Of a DNA stretch of 64,000 bases, positions 18,375-28,400 are shown in pieces. A program made the position numbers and the translations under genes. How positions within the stretch are numbered: the stretch's first letter is position 1; each line of letters starts with the position of its first letter. The notes under the pieces are model-generated. The model searched no databases, had not been told where the DNA came from, and worked only from the letters and a program-made list of their open reading frames with translations. Source of the DNA: Streptococcus pseudoporcinus LQ 940-04. GTDB lineage: Bacteria; Bacillota; Bacilli; Lactobacillales; Streptococcaceae. The stretch lies in the NCBI RefSeq assembly GCF_000188035.1, contig NZ_AEUY02000005.1, forward strand, positions 1,426,001 through 1,490,000. The letters run 5' to 3'.

Positions 18375-19147
18375 AAAAATTTGTTCCAATTTATTTAACG
18401 TTTACTTTTGTTCTTCTCTACATTCCGATTTTATATCTCATTTTTTATTCTTTTAATAAAGGTGGGGATATGAATGGTTTTACTGGGGTAACATTGGAAC
18501 ATTATCGGACGCTTTTTGCTGATAGTCGACTGATGTCAATTCTCTTGCAGACTTTTGTTTTAGCCTTTTCAAGTGCTCTGATTGCAACCTTTATTGGTAC
18601 TTTCGGCGCTATCTTTATTCATCATGCTAAAAAGAGATTCCAGAATTCACTCCTATCTACCAATAACGTTCTTATGGTTTCACCAGATGTCATGATTGGT
18701 GCATCATTTTTGATCCTTTTTACAACCTTGAAGTTTCAATTAGGGGCTTTTTCGGTCCTCTTAAGTCATATCGCCTTTTCAATTCCGATTGTTGTTCTGA
18801 TGGTTTTACCCCGGCTAAAAGAAATGAATCAAGATATGATTAATGCTGCCTATGATTTAGGAGCCAGTCAATTTCAGATGATGAAAGAGGTTATGTTGCC
18901 CTTCCTTACACCAGGTATTATTGCAGGGTATTTTATGGCATTTACGTATTCATTAGATGACTTTGCTGTTACTTTCTTTTTAACAGGGAATGGTTTTACC
19001 ACACTTTCTGTAGAGATTTATTCCCGTGCTCGCCGAGGTATTTCTCTTGATATTAATGCCCTTTCAACGCTTGTCTTTTTTGTCTCAATACTGCTAGTAA
19101 TGGGCTATTATTATATCTCACTTGATAAGGAGGACAAGCATGCGTAA
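18371..19147 (+). CDS. potC: Spermidine/putrescine ABC transporter permease
   Basis: A 258-residue second permease with six helices and an EAA loop NAAYDLGASQFQMMKEVMLPF. The start chosen is ATG 18371, overlapping the potB stop as ATGA and preceded by AAAGGAG. Upstream in-frame starts lie deep within potB. Its 3' end overlaps potD by 8 nt. Confidence 0.93.
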   Translation: MKKFVPIYLTFTFVLLYIPILYLIFYSFNKGGDMNGFTGVTLEHYRTLFADSRLMSILLQTFVLAFSSALIATFIGTFGAIFIHHAKKRFQNSLLSTNNVLMVSPDVMIGASFLILFTTLKFQLGAFSVLLSHIAFSIPIVVLMVLPRLKEMNQDMINAAYDLGASQFQMMKEVMLPFLTPGIIAGYFMAFTYSLDDFAVTFFLTGNGFTTLSVEIYSRARRGISLDINALSTLVFFVSILLVMGYYYISLDKEDKHA

Positions 19148-20213
19148 ATTGTATTCTTTTATTGCTGGGATACTGGTCATTATTGTTGTCCTAGCAGGGC
19201 TCTCTTTTGCTATTCAGAAAAAGACAGGGTCTGCTAACCAATCAGATAAACTAGTTATTTACAATTGGGGTGATTATATTGATCCCGCTTTGCTGAAAAA
19301 ATTCACTAAGGAAACTGGCATTCAAGTACAGTACGAAACCTTTGATTCCAACGAAGCTATGTATACCAAGATAAAACAGGGTGGGACAACCTATGATATT
19401 GCTGTACCGAGTGATTACACCATAGCCAAAATGATTAAAGAAGATCTTTTAGTAAAATTGGATAAAAAGAAACTAAAAGGAATGGACGCTATCAGTAAAG
19501 AATTTCTAGGTAAAAGTTTTGATCCTAAAAATGATTACTCAATTCCCTATTTCTGGGGAACAGTTGGTATTGTCTACAATGACCAACAAGTAAAACATGC
19601 TCCCAAGCATTGGAAGGACTTGTGGCGTCCTGAGTACAAAGATAAAATCATGTTGGTTGATGGTGCAAGAGAGATGCTGGGAGTAGGTTTGACTACATTT
19701 GGCAACAGCGTCAACTCTAAAAATATGGACCAACTAAAAGCAGCCGAAAAGCGACTTCAAACTTTAACATCTAATATTAAAGCTATTGTGGCCGATGAAA
19801 TGAAAGGCTATATGATTCAAGGAGATGCCGCGATTGGGGTTACTTTTTCAGGGGAAGCAAGCGAAATGCTTGCTAATAATAAACATCTACATTACGTTGT
19901 TCCTACAGAAGGGTCAAACTTATGGTTTGATAATCTCGTCTTACCCAAAACAATGAAGCATGAAAAAGAAGCCTATGCCTTTTTAAATTTTATCAATGAG
20001 CCTGAAAACGCTGCTCAAAATGCAGAATATATTGGTTACGCCACTCCAAATATCAAGGCAAAAGCTATGTTACCAAAAGAGATAAAAGAAGACCCTGCTT
20101 TCTACCCAACAAATGAAACCATTAAGAAATTGGAAGTTTATGACAACCTAGGAAATTATTGGTTAGGTGTCTACAATGATCTCTATCTGCAATTTAAAAT
20201 GTACCGTAAATAA
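19140..20213 (+). CDS. potD: Spermidine/putrescine-binding protein
   Basis: A 357-residue extracellular binding protein. Residues 1-30 form a hydrophobic signal or anchor segment without a lipobox cysteine, so it appears membrane-tethered by the uncleaved segment. The mature part opens KLVIYNWGDYIDP, the PotD signature, with later polyamine-pocket residues in EMKGYMIQGDAAIG and NLWFDNLVLP. The start chosen is ATG 19140, with AAGGAGG 7 nt upstream. It is the last gene before a strong terminator. Confidence 0.93.
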   Translation: MRKLYSFIAGILVIIVVLAGLSFAIQKKTGSANQSDKLVIYNWGDYIDPALLKKFTKETGIQVQYETFDSNEAMYTKIKQGGTTYDIAVPSDYTIAKMIKEDLLVKLDKKKLKGMDAISKEFLGKSFDPKNDYSIPYFWGTVGIVYNDQQVKHAPKHWKDLWRPEYKDKIMLVDGAREMLGVGLTTFGNSVNSKNMDQLKAAEKRLQTLTSNIKAIVADEMKGYMIQGDAAIGVTFSGEASEMLANNKHLHYVVPTEGSNLWFDNLVLPKTMKHEKEAYAFLNFINEPENAAQNAEYIGYATPNIKAKAMLPKEIKEDPAFYPTNETIKKLEVYDNLGNYWLGVYNDLYLQFKMYRK

Positions 20214-20252
20214 TAAATAAGACTATCCACTCGGATAGTCTTATTTATTATT
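20212..20252 (+). terminator. Terminator of the pot operon
   Basis: A perfect 17-bp stem (20212-20228 against 20233-20249) with an ACTC loop. It begins within the potD stop codon. It may also act on the convergent maeR. Confidence 0.85.
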
Positions 20253-20287
20253 CCCTGTCAGAGTAGTCTCTTGTTTCTGAACTTACC

Positions 20288-20995
20288 TCAATTAAGATTA
20301 AAAGAAGCAGTTGGAGAAGGATTTTTATGGTAAACACGGTAGGGTCGCCCCACTTTTGTATAAATCTGGTCACTGAGCAAGTAACTATTTTCTTCTAAAA
20401 AACTAATATATTTGCGGACGGAGACATGAGAGAGATGAGATTTCTTGGTAATATCTTGTATGGTAAAGTGATCAGCTAAAGTATCAATTGTATTAAGAAC
20501 AAGCTGCATAGTAGTGTGTGAAAGCCCTTTTTCTAATAGCAAGGCTTGCCTATTTTGTGGGGACACTTCTTTATTATTTATCTTAAGAGAGTCAATGTGC
20601 TCTTGTTGCAAGGTGGATTGGTTTAAGCGTGTGAATTGTGCTAAAAACAAGTCAATACTTTCTTTGAAGCGTTCATAGGTAAATGGCTTGATTAAGTAGT
20701 CGACAATTCCCAGATGAAAACCTAGTTTAATGTTTTTACCATCATTGGCAGCTGAGATAATAATGACTTCACAATTATGGTGTTCTTGTCTGAGATATTC
20801 TAAAAAATGTAAGCCATTACCATCTTTAATATGAATATCTAATAGGACAAGATCAATCTTGAAGTGATGACATTTTTCTTTAGCGTCCTCTATGGTGCTA
20901 CTAGATAGAATGCTATCAAATTGGTTTATTTTTTCCAAATAATTCCGATGAATAAAATCTACCATGGGATCATCTTCAATAATTAAAACATTCAT
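20288..20995 (-). CDS. maeR: Response regulator, CitB/DcuR family (MaeR type)
   Basis: A 235-residue regulator. The receiver domain (residues 1 to about 120) has the acidic pair EDD near residue 8, phospho-acceptor Asp in LVLLDIHIKDG near residue 55, and the conserved Lys in IKPF. The C-terminal winged helix (about 150-230) is of the CitB type. It lies 1 bp after maeK, with AAAGGAG before the ATG. Next to a CCS carboxylate transporter and malic enzyme it corresponds to MaeR, the activator of malate use in streptococci and lactobacilli. Confidence 0.88.
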   Translation of the reverse strand: MNVLIIEDDPMVDFIHRNYLEKINQFDSILSSSTIEDAKEKCHHFKIDLVLLDIHIKDGNGLHFLEYLRQEHHNCEVIIISAANDGKNIKLGFHLGIVDYLIKPFTYERFKESIDLFLAQFTRLNQSTLQQEHIDSLKINNKEVSPQNRQALLLEKGLSHTTMQLVLNTIDTLADHFTIQDITKKSHLSHVSVRKYISFLEENSYLLSDQIYTKVGRPYRVYHKNPSPTASFNLN

Positions 20996-20996
20996 G

Positions 20997-22523
20997 TTAC
21001 TCTCCTTTATTATAGGGAATGGCTACTGTAAATTCTAGCGGGTAGGTGACAAGCTCTTTAGTTGACTTAGAGTGTGTTTTAAGAAGTAGTTGTTTGAAAT
21101 AGTGGGTTTGTAATATAGTTTCGATATCTTGTGCAGCTATTAACTTATCATTAATTTGATAAGAACTAAAGAGTTTGTCATCTTGATAACTTAAAGTGAT
21201 TGTGACAAATTTAGGCTTTAACGCTTTTAGCACATGAGTATGAAGGTATCTAAAAATCATTAAGACATTGTTTAACTGATTGTGGGTTTGATTTCTAGGG
21301 ATATCACTGGTCACCTCAAATGCCAAATTAACGTTGAGTTCTTGAAACTTTTCTTGCTCCCCAATGAGGAAGCTTGCTAATAAAGGCTCTTTAATTAAAA
21401 CAGATAATCGCGTGAAAAATTCTGATTCGGGCTCAAGTAGACTATCTAAGTAGATTTTGAGCTGATCAAAGTAAGAAATATCAACTAAACCATAGATCAC
21501 ATGCAGCTGATTCATAAACTTATGAGTCTGTGCCTGTAGGGCTGAAGCATAGGTTGTCGTGTAAACCAGCTGATCCATGGTATATATAGCATCTGAAGCA
21601 TTACGAAGGAGGAGGAGATAACCTCGGAGATCTTTTTTCACAGAAATAGGTGAAATTGTAATAAGAAAATCCTCATCCTGCCATTTTAAAAGTTGCTCGT
21701 GGCCTTGATGTAAATCTAGACTAGGAAAGTTTGGGAAAATCCTCTCAATTTTCTGCCCTTTAAGATGCTCTAGATTAAGCTTTTGCTGGACTAATTGATT
21801 GGCTGAAGGGTTAACCAATTCAATATGATGTTGTCGATTAATAATAAAGACAGCATTTTCGATTTGATCCAGCATAGCATTGCGTTCTTCTAAAAGCTGA
21901 TAGATCTCGCTAGGTTCTAGGTTATGTAATTGTTTTTTTAGTCTCATGGAGATAATCGATGTTACTAATAAACTAAAGACAAGAGATAGAATAACTGCCG
22001 AGGTGTATTTTTGCTTGGATAAGGTAACCACTTCATTTAAAGTCCTTAGTTTTATTCCAACGGCAAGGGCTCCTATTTGTTTGCCACTGCTGTTTTTAAC
22101 AGGAATTAAATACCTCAGTGATTTTCCCAAACTGCCTTTAGCTGTTGAAATGACTTCCTTACCTTTCAAAACAGTCTTCTCATCACCACCTTGAAAAGGC
22201 TTGCCAATTTTATGAAGATTAGGATGTGTGTATCTAATCCCTTGCATGTCCATGACGACCACATAGTCTAAGTCATAAGCACTAGTAATAGCTTTGGTAT
22301 AGGAAATAAGTGATTGATTGGTTTCCTTATTTTCAAGACTTTGAATGATTTGATCATTTTCAGATAACATTTTCCCGGTTGCCGTCAAAAGATGGCTTTC
22401 TTGTTGCTTGATAGAGCGGTAAGTTTCATGAATCGTAATTCCATAAAATATTGAACCTGTTACGATTATCATACTTACCAATACTAAGGACAAGCTAGCC
22501 CACAAAGATAGATGTCTTCTCAT
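20997..22523 (-). CDS. maeK: Malate sensor histidine kinase, DcuS/CitA family
   Basis: A 508-residue membrane sensor with TM1 near residues 10-30, an extracellular carboxylate-sensing domain including RYTHPNLHKIGKPF (near residues 97-110), TM2 near 175-195, a PAS region near 215-310, and a phospho-acceptor box AQTHKFMNQLHVIYGL with His334. The C-terminal ATPase region (about 390-508) does not show recognisable N, G1 (DxGxG) or G2 boxes, although length is near normal. It heads a maeK-maeR operon divergent from maeP-maeE. Confidence 0.85.
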   Translation of the reverse strand: MRRHLSLWASLSLVLVSMIIVTGSIFYGITIHETYRSIKQQESHLLTATGKMLSENDQIIQSLENKETNQSLISYTKAITSAYDLDYVVVMDMQGIRYTHPNLHKIGKPFQGGDEKTVLKGKEVISTAKGSLGKSLRYLIPVKNSSGKQIGALAVGIKLRTLNEVVTLSKQKYTSAVILSLVFSLLVTSIISMRLKKQLHNLEPSEIYQLLEERNAMLDQIENAVFIINRQHHIELVNPSANQLVQQKLNLEHLKGQKIERIFPNFPSLDLHQGHEQLLKWQDEDFLITISPISVKKDLRGYLLLLRNASDAIYTMDQLVYTTTYASALQAQTHKFMNQLHVIYGLVDISYFDQLKIYLDSLLEPESEFFTRLSVLIKEPLLASFLIGEQEKFQELNVNLAFEVTSDIPRNQTHNQLNNVLMIFRYLHTHVLKALKPKFVTITLSYQDDKLFSSYQINDKLIAAQDIETILQTHYFKQLLLKTHSKSTKELVTYPLEFTVAIPYNKGE

Positions 22524-22581
22524 AAATCCTCCTATTATTTGAGTATATCACAGGAGAAGTTCTCGACCTAGTTTAAATTAA

Positions 22582-22656
22582 TTAAATAAATTGAATTATT
22601 TTAGATAGTTAAAGAACTTAAATAAACTTCCGCTTAAGATTGATCTCTCTTATACT
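22582..22656 (+). promoter_or_regulatory. maeP promoter region with two candidate MaeR sites
   Basis: TTAAATAA occurs twice in direct orientation, at 22582-22589 and 22618-22625. Its complement fits the TTATTWAA repeat that I recall for Lactobacillus casei MaeR. A -10 box TATACT lies at 22651-22656 with no good -35, as expected for an activator-dependent promoter. Confidence 0.45.
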
Positions 22657-22685
22657 AAAGTTAACTAATAAAGGGAGGTAGTTTC

Positions 22686-24020
22686 ATGGGGATAAGTCAT
22701 GAAAGTGATGCCATAGGTAAAGCATCAGAACAAAATCAGAAGAAGTGGTTAGCCTTCAAAATAGGCTCAGTTCCATTACCAGTTTACCTAGTTTTTGCAA
22801 CTTTAATCCTTTTTACGGCCTGGCTTCAACAATTGCCGGTTAATATGCTGGGAGGTTTTGCAGTCATTCTGACAATGGGGTGGTTGTTAGGAACTATTGG
22901 TGCCAATATTCCTGGACTGAAAAATTTTGGTGGTCCGGCCATATTATCTTTACTCATTCCTTCAATATTGGTATTTTTTAATCTCTTAAATCCGAATATT
23001 TTAGGAGCTACTAAAGTCTTAATGAAAGATGCCAATTTCCTATATTTCTATATTGCTTGCCTTGTCTGTGGTAGTATTTTAGGAATGAATCGAAAAATAT
23101 TAATTCAAGGACTTTTTCGTATGATCATTCCTATGCTTCTTGGAATGGTGTGTGCGATGGCAGTGGGAACCTTAGTTGGTGTTATTTTAGGATTAGAGTG
23201 GCAGCATGCTTTATTCTATATTGTTACACCGGTCTTGGCAGGCGGTATTGGTGAAGGTATTTTACCTTTGTCATTGGGCTATAGTGCCATTACAGGCGTA
23301 GGCAGTGAACAATTAGTAGCTCAACTCATACCTGCAACCATCATTGGTAACTTTTTTGCCATTATGTGTACGGCCCTACTATCTCGTTTTGGCGAAAAAC
23401 ATCCTCAGTATTCCGGAAAAGGTCAATTAGTAAAGATTGGTCATGGTGAAGATATGGCTGATGCTCTCAAAGATCATTCTGGTGCTCTAGATGTTAAACT
23501 GATGGGTGGGGGTGTTCTAACAGCTTGTTCCCTTTTCATAGCTGGTGGGTTATTACAATATTTAACAGGTTTTCCAGGTCCAGTATTAATGATTTTACTG
23601 GCAGCCTTCTTGAAATATATAAATGTTATTCCACAAGAAACACAAAATGGCGCAAAACAACTGTACAAGTTTATTTCTAGTAACTTTACTTTCCCTTTGA
23701 TGGCAGGGCTTGGACTTCTCTATATTCCACTTAAGGATGTCGTAGCAACGCTAAGTTGGCAGTATTTTGTTATCGTTATCAGTGTTGTTTTCACTGTCAT
23801 TGCTGTAGGTTTCTTTGTTTCTCGTTTTTTGAATATGAATCCTGTCGAGGCAGGTATTATTTCAGCTTGTCAAAGTGGTATGGGAGGAACAGGAGATGTG
23901 GCTATCTTAAGCACTGCTGACAGAATGAACTTAATGCCATTCGCACAAGTTGCAACACGTTTAGGTGGTGCCATTACTGTTATTACAATGACAGCAATCT
24001 TAAGAATAATAATCAAATAG
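22686..24020 (+). CDS. maeP: Malate/citrate carrier of the 2-hydroxycarboxylate family
   Basis: A 444-residue membrane protein with about 11-12 helices. The family (2HCT/CCS) carries GGxG signatures in two re-entrant loops: AGGIGEGILPLS near residue 190 and SGMGGTGDVAIL near residue 400 are both present. Together with maeE it allows growth on malate. A strong ribosome site AAGGGAGG precedes the ATG. The spacing to maeE is 14 bp. Confidence 0.9.
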   Translation: MGISHESDAIGKASEQNQKKWLAFKIGSVPLPVYLVFATLILFTAWLQQLPVNMLGGFAVILTMGWLLGTIGANIPGLKNFGGPAILSLLIPSILVFFNLLNPNILGATKVLMKDANFLYFYIACLVCGSILGMNRKILIQGLFRMIIPMLLGMVCAMAVGTLVGVILGLEWQHALFYIVTPVLAGGIGEGILPLSLGYSAITGVGSEQLVAQLIPATIIGNFFAIMCTALLSRFGEKHPQYSGKGQLVKIGHGEDMADALKDHSGALDVKLMGGGVLTACSLFIAGGLLQYLTGFPGPVLMILLAAFLKYINVIPQETQNGAKQLYKFISSNFTFPLMAGLGLLYIPLKDVVATLSWQYFVIVISVVFTVIAVGFFVSRFLNMNPVEAGIISACQSGMGGTGDVAILSTADRMNLMPFAQVATRLGGAITVITMTAILRIIIK

Positions 24021-24034
24021 AAAAGAGGTAGAAA

Positions 24035-25198
24035 ATGACAAAGGATTTTGGACAATTAGCCCTAGAGCAAGCAAAAAAATTTGGTGGTAAACTCGAAGTT
24101 ATTCCCAAAGTGGCTATTGAAAATAAGCGTGATTTGAGTATTGCATATACACCCGGAGTTGCAAGCGTTTCGACAGCAATAGCTAATGATAAAGAGCTAG
24201 GTTACGAATTAACAAGTAAAAAAAATACGGTTGCAGTAGTTAGCGACGGTTCAGCAGTGCTGGGTTTAGGAGATATTGGAGCATTAGCAGCTATGCCCGT
24301 TATGGAAGGCAAAGCGGCACTTTTTAAAGCATTTGCTGGCGTAGACGCTGTGCCAATTGTACTTGATACAAATGATACCGAAGAGATTATTAACATTGTA
24401 AAAGCTCTTTCTCCAACCTTTGGAGGCATCAATCTTGAGGATATTTCGGCTCCAAGGTGCTTTGAAATTGAACAACGTCTTATTGAAGAATGTGATATCC
24501 CTGTATTCCATGATGATCAGCACGGTACTGCAATAGTAGTATTGGCGGCCATCTTCAATGCCCTTAAATTAATTGGCAAAACTCTTGAAGATGTCAAAGT
24601 CGTTGTCAATGGTGGAGGGTCGGCAGGTCTGTCTATTACCCGAAAACTATTAGCCGCTGGAGCCAAACAGGTCACTATTGTTGATAAATTTGGAATCATC
24701 AATGAAAAGGATGGTGACAAACTAGCGCCACATCATTTAGAAATTGCCAAACTTACTAATCGAGCCTTTCAGTCAGGTAGCTTAGAAGATGCTCTAGAAG
24801 GGGCAGATATATTTGTTGGCGTTTCAGCTCCAGGTGTCTTAAAAGCAGAATGGATTACTAAGATGGCTGAAAAACCTGTTATCTTTGCTATGGCTAATCC
24901 AGTTCCTGAAATTTATCCCGATCAAGCCCTTGCTGCTGGAGCCTATATTGTTGGAACTGGAAGAAGCGATTTTCCAAACCAAATTAATAATGTTTTAGCC
25001 TTCCCAGGGATATTCCGTGGAGCTCTAGATGCGCGTGCTAAAACAATCACTGTTGATATGCAAATAGCAGCAGCAAAAGGGATAGCAAGTTTGATACCAG
25101 ATGAAGAGCTATCACCAACCCATATTATCCCTGATGCCTTTCAGGAAGGTGTGGCAGAAGTAGTCGCGAAAAGTGTTCGCCAAGCAGCTGTTGATTAA
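24035..25198 (+). CDS. maeE: Malic enzyme (oxaloacetate-decarboxylating)
   Basis: A 387-residue short-form malic enzyme converting malate to pyruvate and CO2. It has the N-terminal IAYTPGVA motif, the metal and substrate region LEDISAPRCFEIE, HDDQHGTA, and the Rossmann segment VVNGGGSAGLSI. It is the second gene of the maeP-maeE operon. A terminator hairpin follows. Confidence 0.93.
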   Translation: MTKDFGQLALEQAKKFGGKLEVIPKVAIENKRDLSIAYTPGVASVSTAIANDKELGYELTSKKNTVAVVSDGSAVLGLGDIGALAAMPVMEGKAALFKAFAGVDAVPIVLDTNDTEEIINIVKALSPTFGGINLEDISAPRCFEIEQRLIEECDIPVFHDDQHGTAIVVLAAIFNALKLIGKTLEDVKVVVNGGGSAGLSITRKLLAAGAKQVTIVDKFGIINEKDGDKLAPHHLEIAKLTNRAFQSGSLEDALEGADIFVGVSAPGVLKAEWITKMAEKPVIFAMANPVPEIYPDQALAAGAYIVGTGRSDFPNQINNVLAFPGIFRGALDARAKTITVDMQIAAAKGIASLIPDEELSPTHIIPDAFQEGVAEVVAKSVRQAAVD

Positions 25199-25235
25199 GT
25201 CTCTTCTGGCTTTACTTGATATTTCCTCCTAAATA

Positions 25236-25277
25236 GACTAGTGTTTGAAGAAACTTCTTTAAGCACTAGTTTTTTTG
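25236..25277 (+). terminator. Terminator of maeP-maeE
   Basis: ACTAGTG (25237-25243) pairs with CACTAGT (25264-25270), with further inner pairing (GAAG/CTTC), followed by seven T. Confidence 0.75.
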
Positions 25278-25357
25278 TATAGGTCTCCTTAGGACAAGGA
25301 CTATTGATGTCCACATCCTTTTGTTCCTATTTTTTATATCTTTCCTTTAAAATTAAC

Positions 25358-25385
25358 TTGAAAATAAAATGATAAAATGTATAAT
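25358..25385 (+). promoter_or_regulatory. Promoter of the cell-envelope protease gene
   Basis: TTGAAA (25358-25363), a 16-bp spacer, TATAAT (25380-25385). The -10 box runs into a 26-bp palindrome. Confidence 0.65.
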
Positions 25386-25409
25386 TAAATTAAGTATACT
25401 TAATTTAAT
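25384..25409. promoter_or_regulatory. Perfect 26-bp palindrome at the protease promoter
   Basis: The sequence from 25384 to 25409 equals its own reverse complement, centred on GTATAC and with arms of the form ATTAAATTAA. It covers the end of the -10 box and the expected start site. ATTAAA occurs at 25384 and 25410, with TTTAAT at 25404, resembling the ATTARA boxes known for CovR. It reads as an operator; the regulator is unproven. Confidence 0.55.
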
Positions 25410-25471
25410 ATTAAAGTTAACTGAAGTTGATGAAAGTTTAATAAGTGATTTTAGAAAACAAGGGGGTTAAG

Positions 25472-28400
25472 GTGACAAAAAAATCTATTTATGCAAGACA
25501 AACTAGAATTCTACTAAATTCTAGTATTCTTTTACTGTTTGCTGGTTTGACAACAAATTCTTCAACGATTCTAGCAGATAGCTATGGAGGTGAAAGTAAT
25601 GCTTCAGCGAGTAATAGACAAACTGGTAGCATTAGTAGCCTTGAGGAGATTAATGCTGACGCAGTTGAACTAAAGCATAAAGAAATAAGTGAAACAAGCA
25701 GCATAGAGACTGAAAATAGCTATTTGGAGACACCTTCAAATGTGCCATTAATTGACCAAGCTCATGCTATTCACAAGCAAGGAGAAACGAGTGAAGAGCA
25801 CAAAAAATTAGATGGTAGGGGTGTGTTAATTGCTTCAATTGATTCTGGGGTTGATCTTACTCATGAGACTTTAAACCTGGATCATGACATTAGTGATCAT
25901 CATTTAAAAGAAAAGACGGTTGCTTCTGGAGCAACAAGAAAAGTTCCTTATGTTTTTGATACTATTAGTGGTGATACTAGTATCAAAGATGATCAGACAG
26001 AACATGGTATGCATATTGCAGGTGTTTTGGTCGGGAACACTAAAAATGGTTTCAAAGGGATGGCTAAAAATGCCCAACTTTTAGCCTATCGAACTTGGAG
26101 TAAAGATAACAGTGAAGGGTACCAAGGTTCCAGTCAATTCTTTGCAATGGAAGATGCTATGAACCGAAAAGCAGACATCATCAGTTTGAGTATAGGCGAG
26201 GTAGGAACAGGTCGAAATGATGATATTTGGGCTAAGGTTTTAGAAAGAGCAAAAAAAGAAGATATTATTATCGCTGCGGCCATGGGGAACTACGGAACCT
26301 CTTCAATGACAAATTCCTATGATACCCTAGTTGATGAGAAATTCTCACTTCAAGATAGTTCTACCCTTTTATCTGTATCATCAAATGACTCTGTTTTAGG
26401 GGTCGGTGCTTACTATGATACTCACATGCACTTACCTCATTTAAAGGTAGGAGATTTAGATTTAGCTTACGAGAACGTCAATTGGCATAACTATTTCTTA
26501 TTTAAGCAAAAAGAACAAGCTCAGATTAGCTTTGATACTGATATTATTGACTTGGATCAGAAAAAAGAAGGGACGACCATTGGTGGCAAAATTGTCTTGG
26601 TTAATCGAAAAAATGAGCAGATTTACCAGCAACTTGCAACAATTATGGAGGAAAAACCTAAAGGGATTATCTTAGTTAATGCTGCAACTACCACTACATA
26701 CGGTAATTATAAAACCTTACCTGAAATACGAAGTACCCTACTCGGTGACTCAAAAGGTTTATTCCAAGCGACATGGGCAATCAGTATCTCAGCAAATGAT
26801 GGGGAGAAGCTCCGCGATTATCTCAAAAAACAGTCTCAGAAGTCTTCACGTTTCATCATAGAGCGAGATCCTAAGCTGACTAAGGTCTTTGAGCATAAAG
26901 GGATTTCAGGATTCAGTACCTGGGGGCCAAGGCCTGACCTTGAATTAAAGCCGGACTTAGTTGCTCCCGGTGAAAATGTTTATTCATCAGGTAATGAGAA
27001 TAGTTATTATAACGATAGTGGGACCTCAATGGCTGCCCCTCATGTTGCAGGTGCTAGTGCTATGCTATTGCCTATCATAAAACAATTTCAAGCAGAGTGG
27101 AACAAAAATTTCACTAAAATCTCGCTCATTCAGCTCAATAAACTATTGCTACAAAATACTGCTGATGTTTTGATTGATCATACAGTACCAAATGGTAAAC
27201 CTCTTTTACCATACTCTCCAAGGCGTCAAGGGGCAGGAGCAGTCAACCTCTTAAAAGCATTGAAGACTAAGGTATTTCTATCAGATGAGAACTTAAAAGG
27301 AGCGATTAGTCTTAAGGACTTCACAGACAAGGAAAAAACATTTTCTCTTGTGTTGCATAATCTATCTGATAAAGAACAATTCTTTAAACTTGAAGCAAGT
27401 CCAATCTTAGGAAAAGTGACTTATGAGAATAAGAGACAAAATCTTGAAAAAACATTAGCTATCAAAACAATCCATTCTCGCCAAATTGAAGAAGCTAGTC
27501 TTCTTGCTCCTAGGTATGTGAGAATTGCACCAAATAGCCAGATGACTATTCCTATGACCTTGAAGGTCGGAAAAGCAAAAATGGATGAATTTATAGAAGG
27601 TTTCATTCACTTTAAGTCACTTAATAAAGAGCAAGCTGACTTGAGTATTCCTTTTTTAGGCTTCCATGGAGATTGGAATAGGGAAAAAATTGTTGACCCA
27701 GTTGCATGGCAAGATGGTAGCAAAACGAAAATGACTGGTATCGTTAAAGCTTATCCTATAGGCCTTGAAATTTTCGATTATGTTCCTTGGGGTGTTGACT
27801 ATCAAAAATGGAAAGAAGATCATAACAACCTAGAGGCAGATCCACGTCATTATGTGATGCAATCCCTTGGCGGTATTGATAGTCATGCGCTAATGAAGCT
27901 TCGCCTAATCTTTATGAGACATGCTAAGGATTTTCAGGTCGAAATAACGGATTCAGCTGATCCTAAACTTGCAAAAACATTGAAAGTTCTGAAAGTAGGT
28001 CACTATTATCCTAAATTTATGGAAAGTGCCTATCAAGAATATCCAGACCGCTATCAACCAATGTTCGGAGATTACGATCCCGATCTTGAATGGGACGGGA
28101 GCCTTTATAATGCCAAAACGAATGATGACCAACCTATCAATGAAGGGTCATACTTTATCAGAATTAAGGCACGATTAGATGAAACGAGACCGTGGCAAGA
28201 GACCTATATTCCTTTCACTGTTGATAACACTAAACCAAAGGTTAGTCTTGTTCGTAATACCGATAAGGAAGTTCTTCTTGCGATTACAGATAAGCATCTA
28301 AAAAACGTTACTATCGTAACAGAAGATAAAGTAATTAAAGAACTTAAAGTGGATTCTGATGGTTATTATCATGTGCCTAAAAACAGTGGTGATGCTTATT

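Noticed and set aside
24284-24523. Minus-strand ORFs inside maeE and other core genes (e.g. 413-595, 14153-14428, 18017-18343, 52654-53043)
   Set aside because: All lie opposite well-supported genes and show only complementary codon bias.
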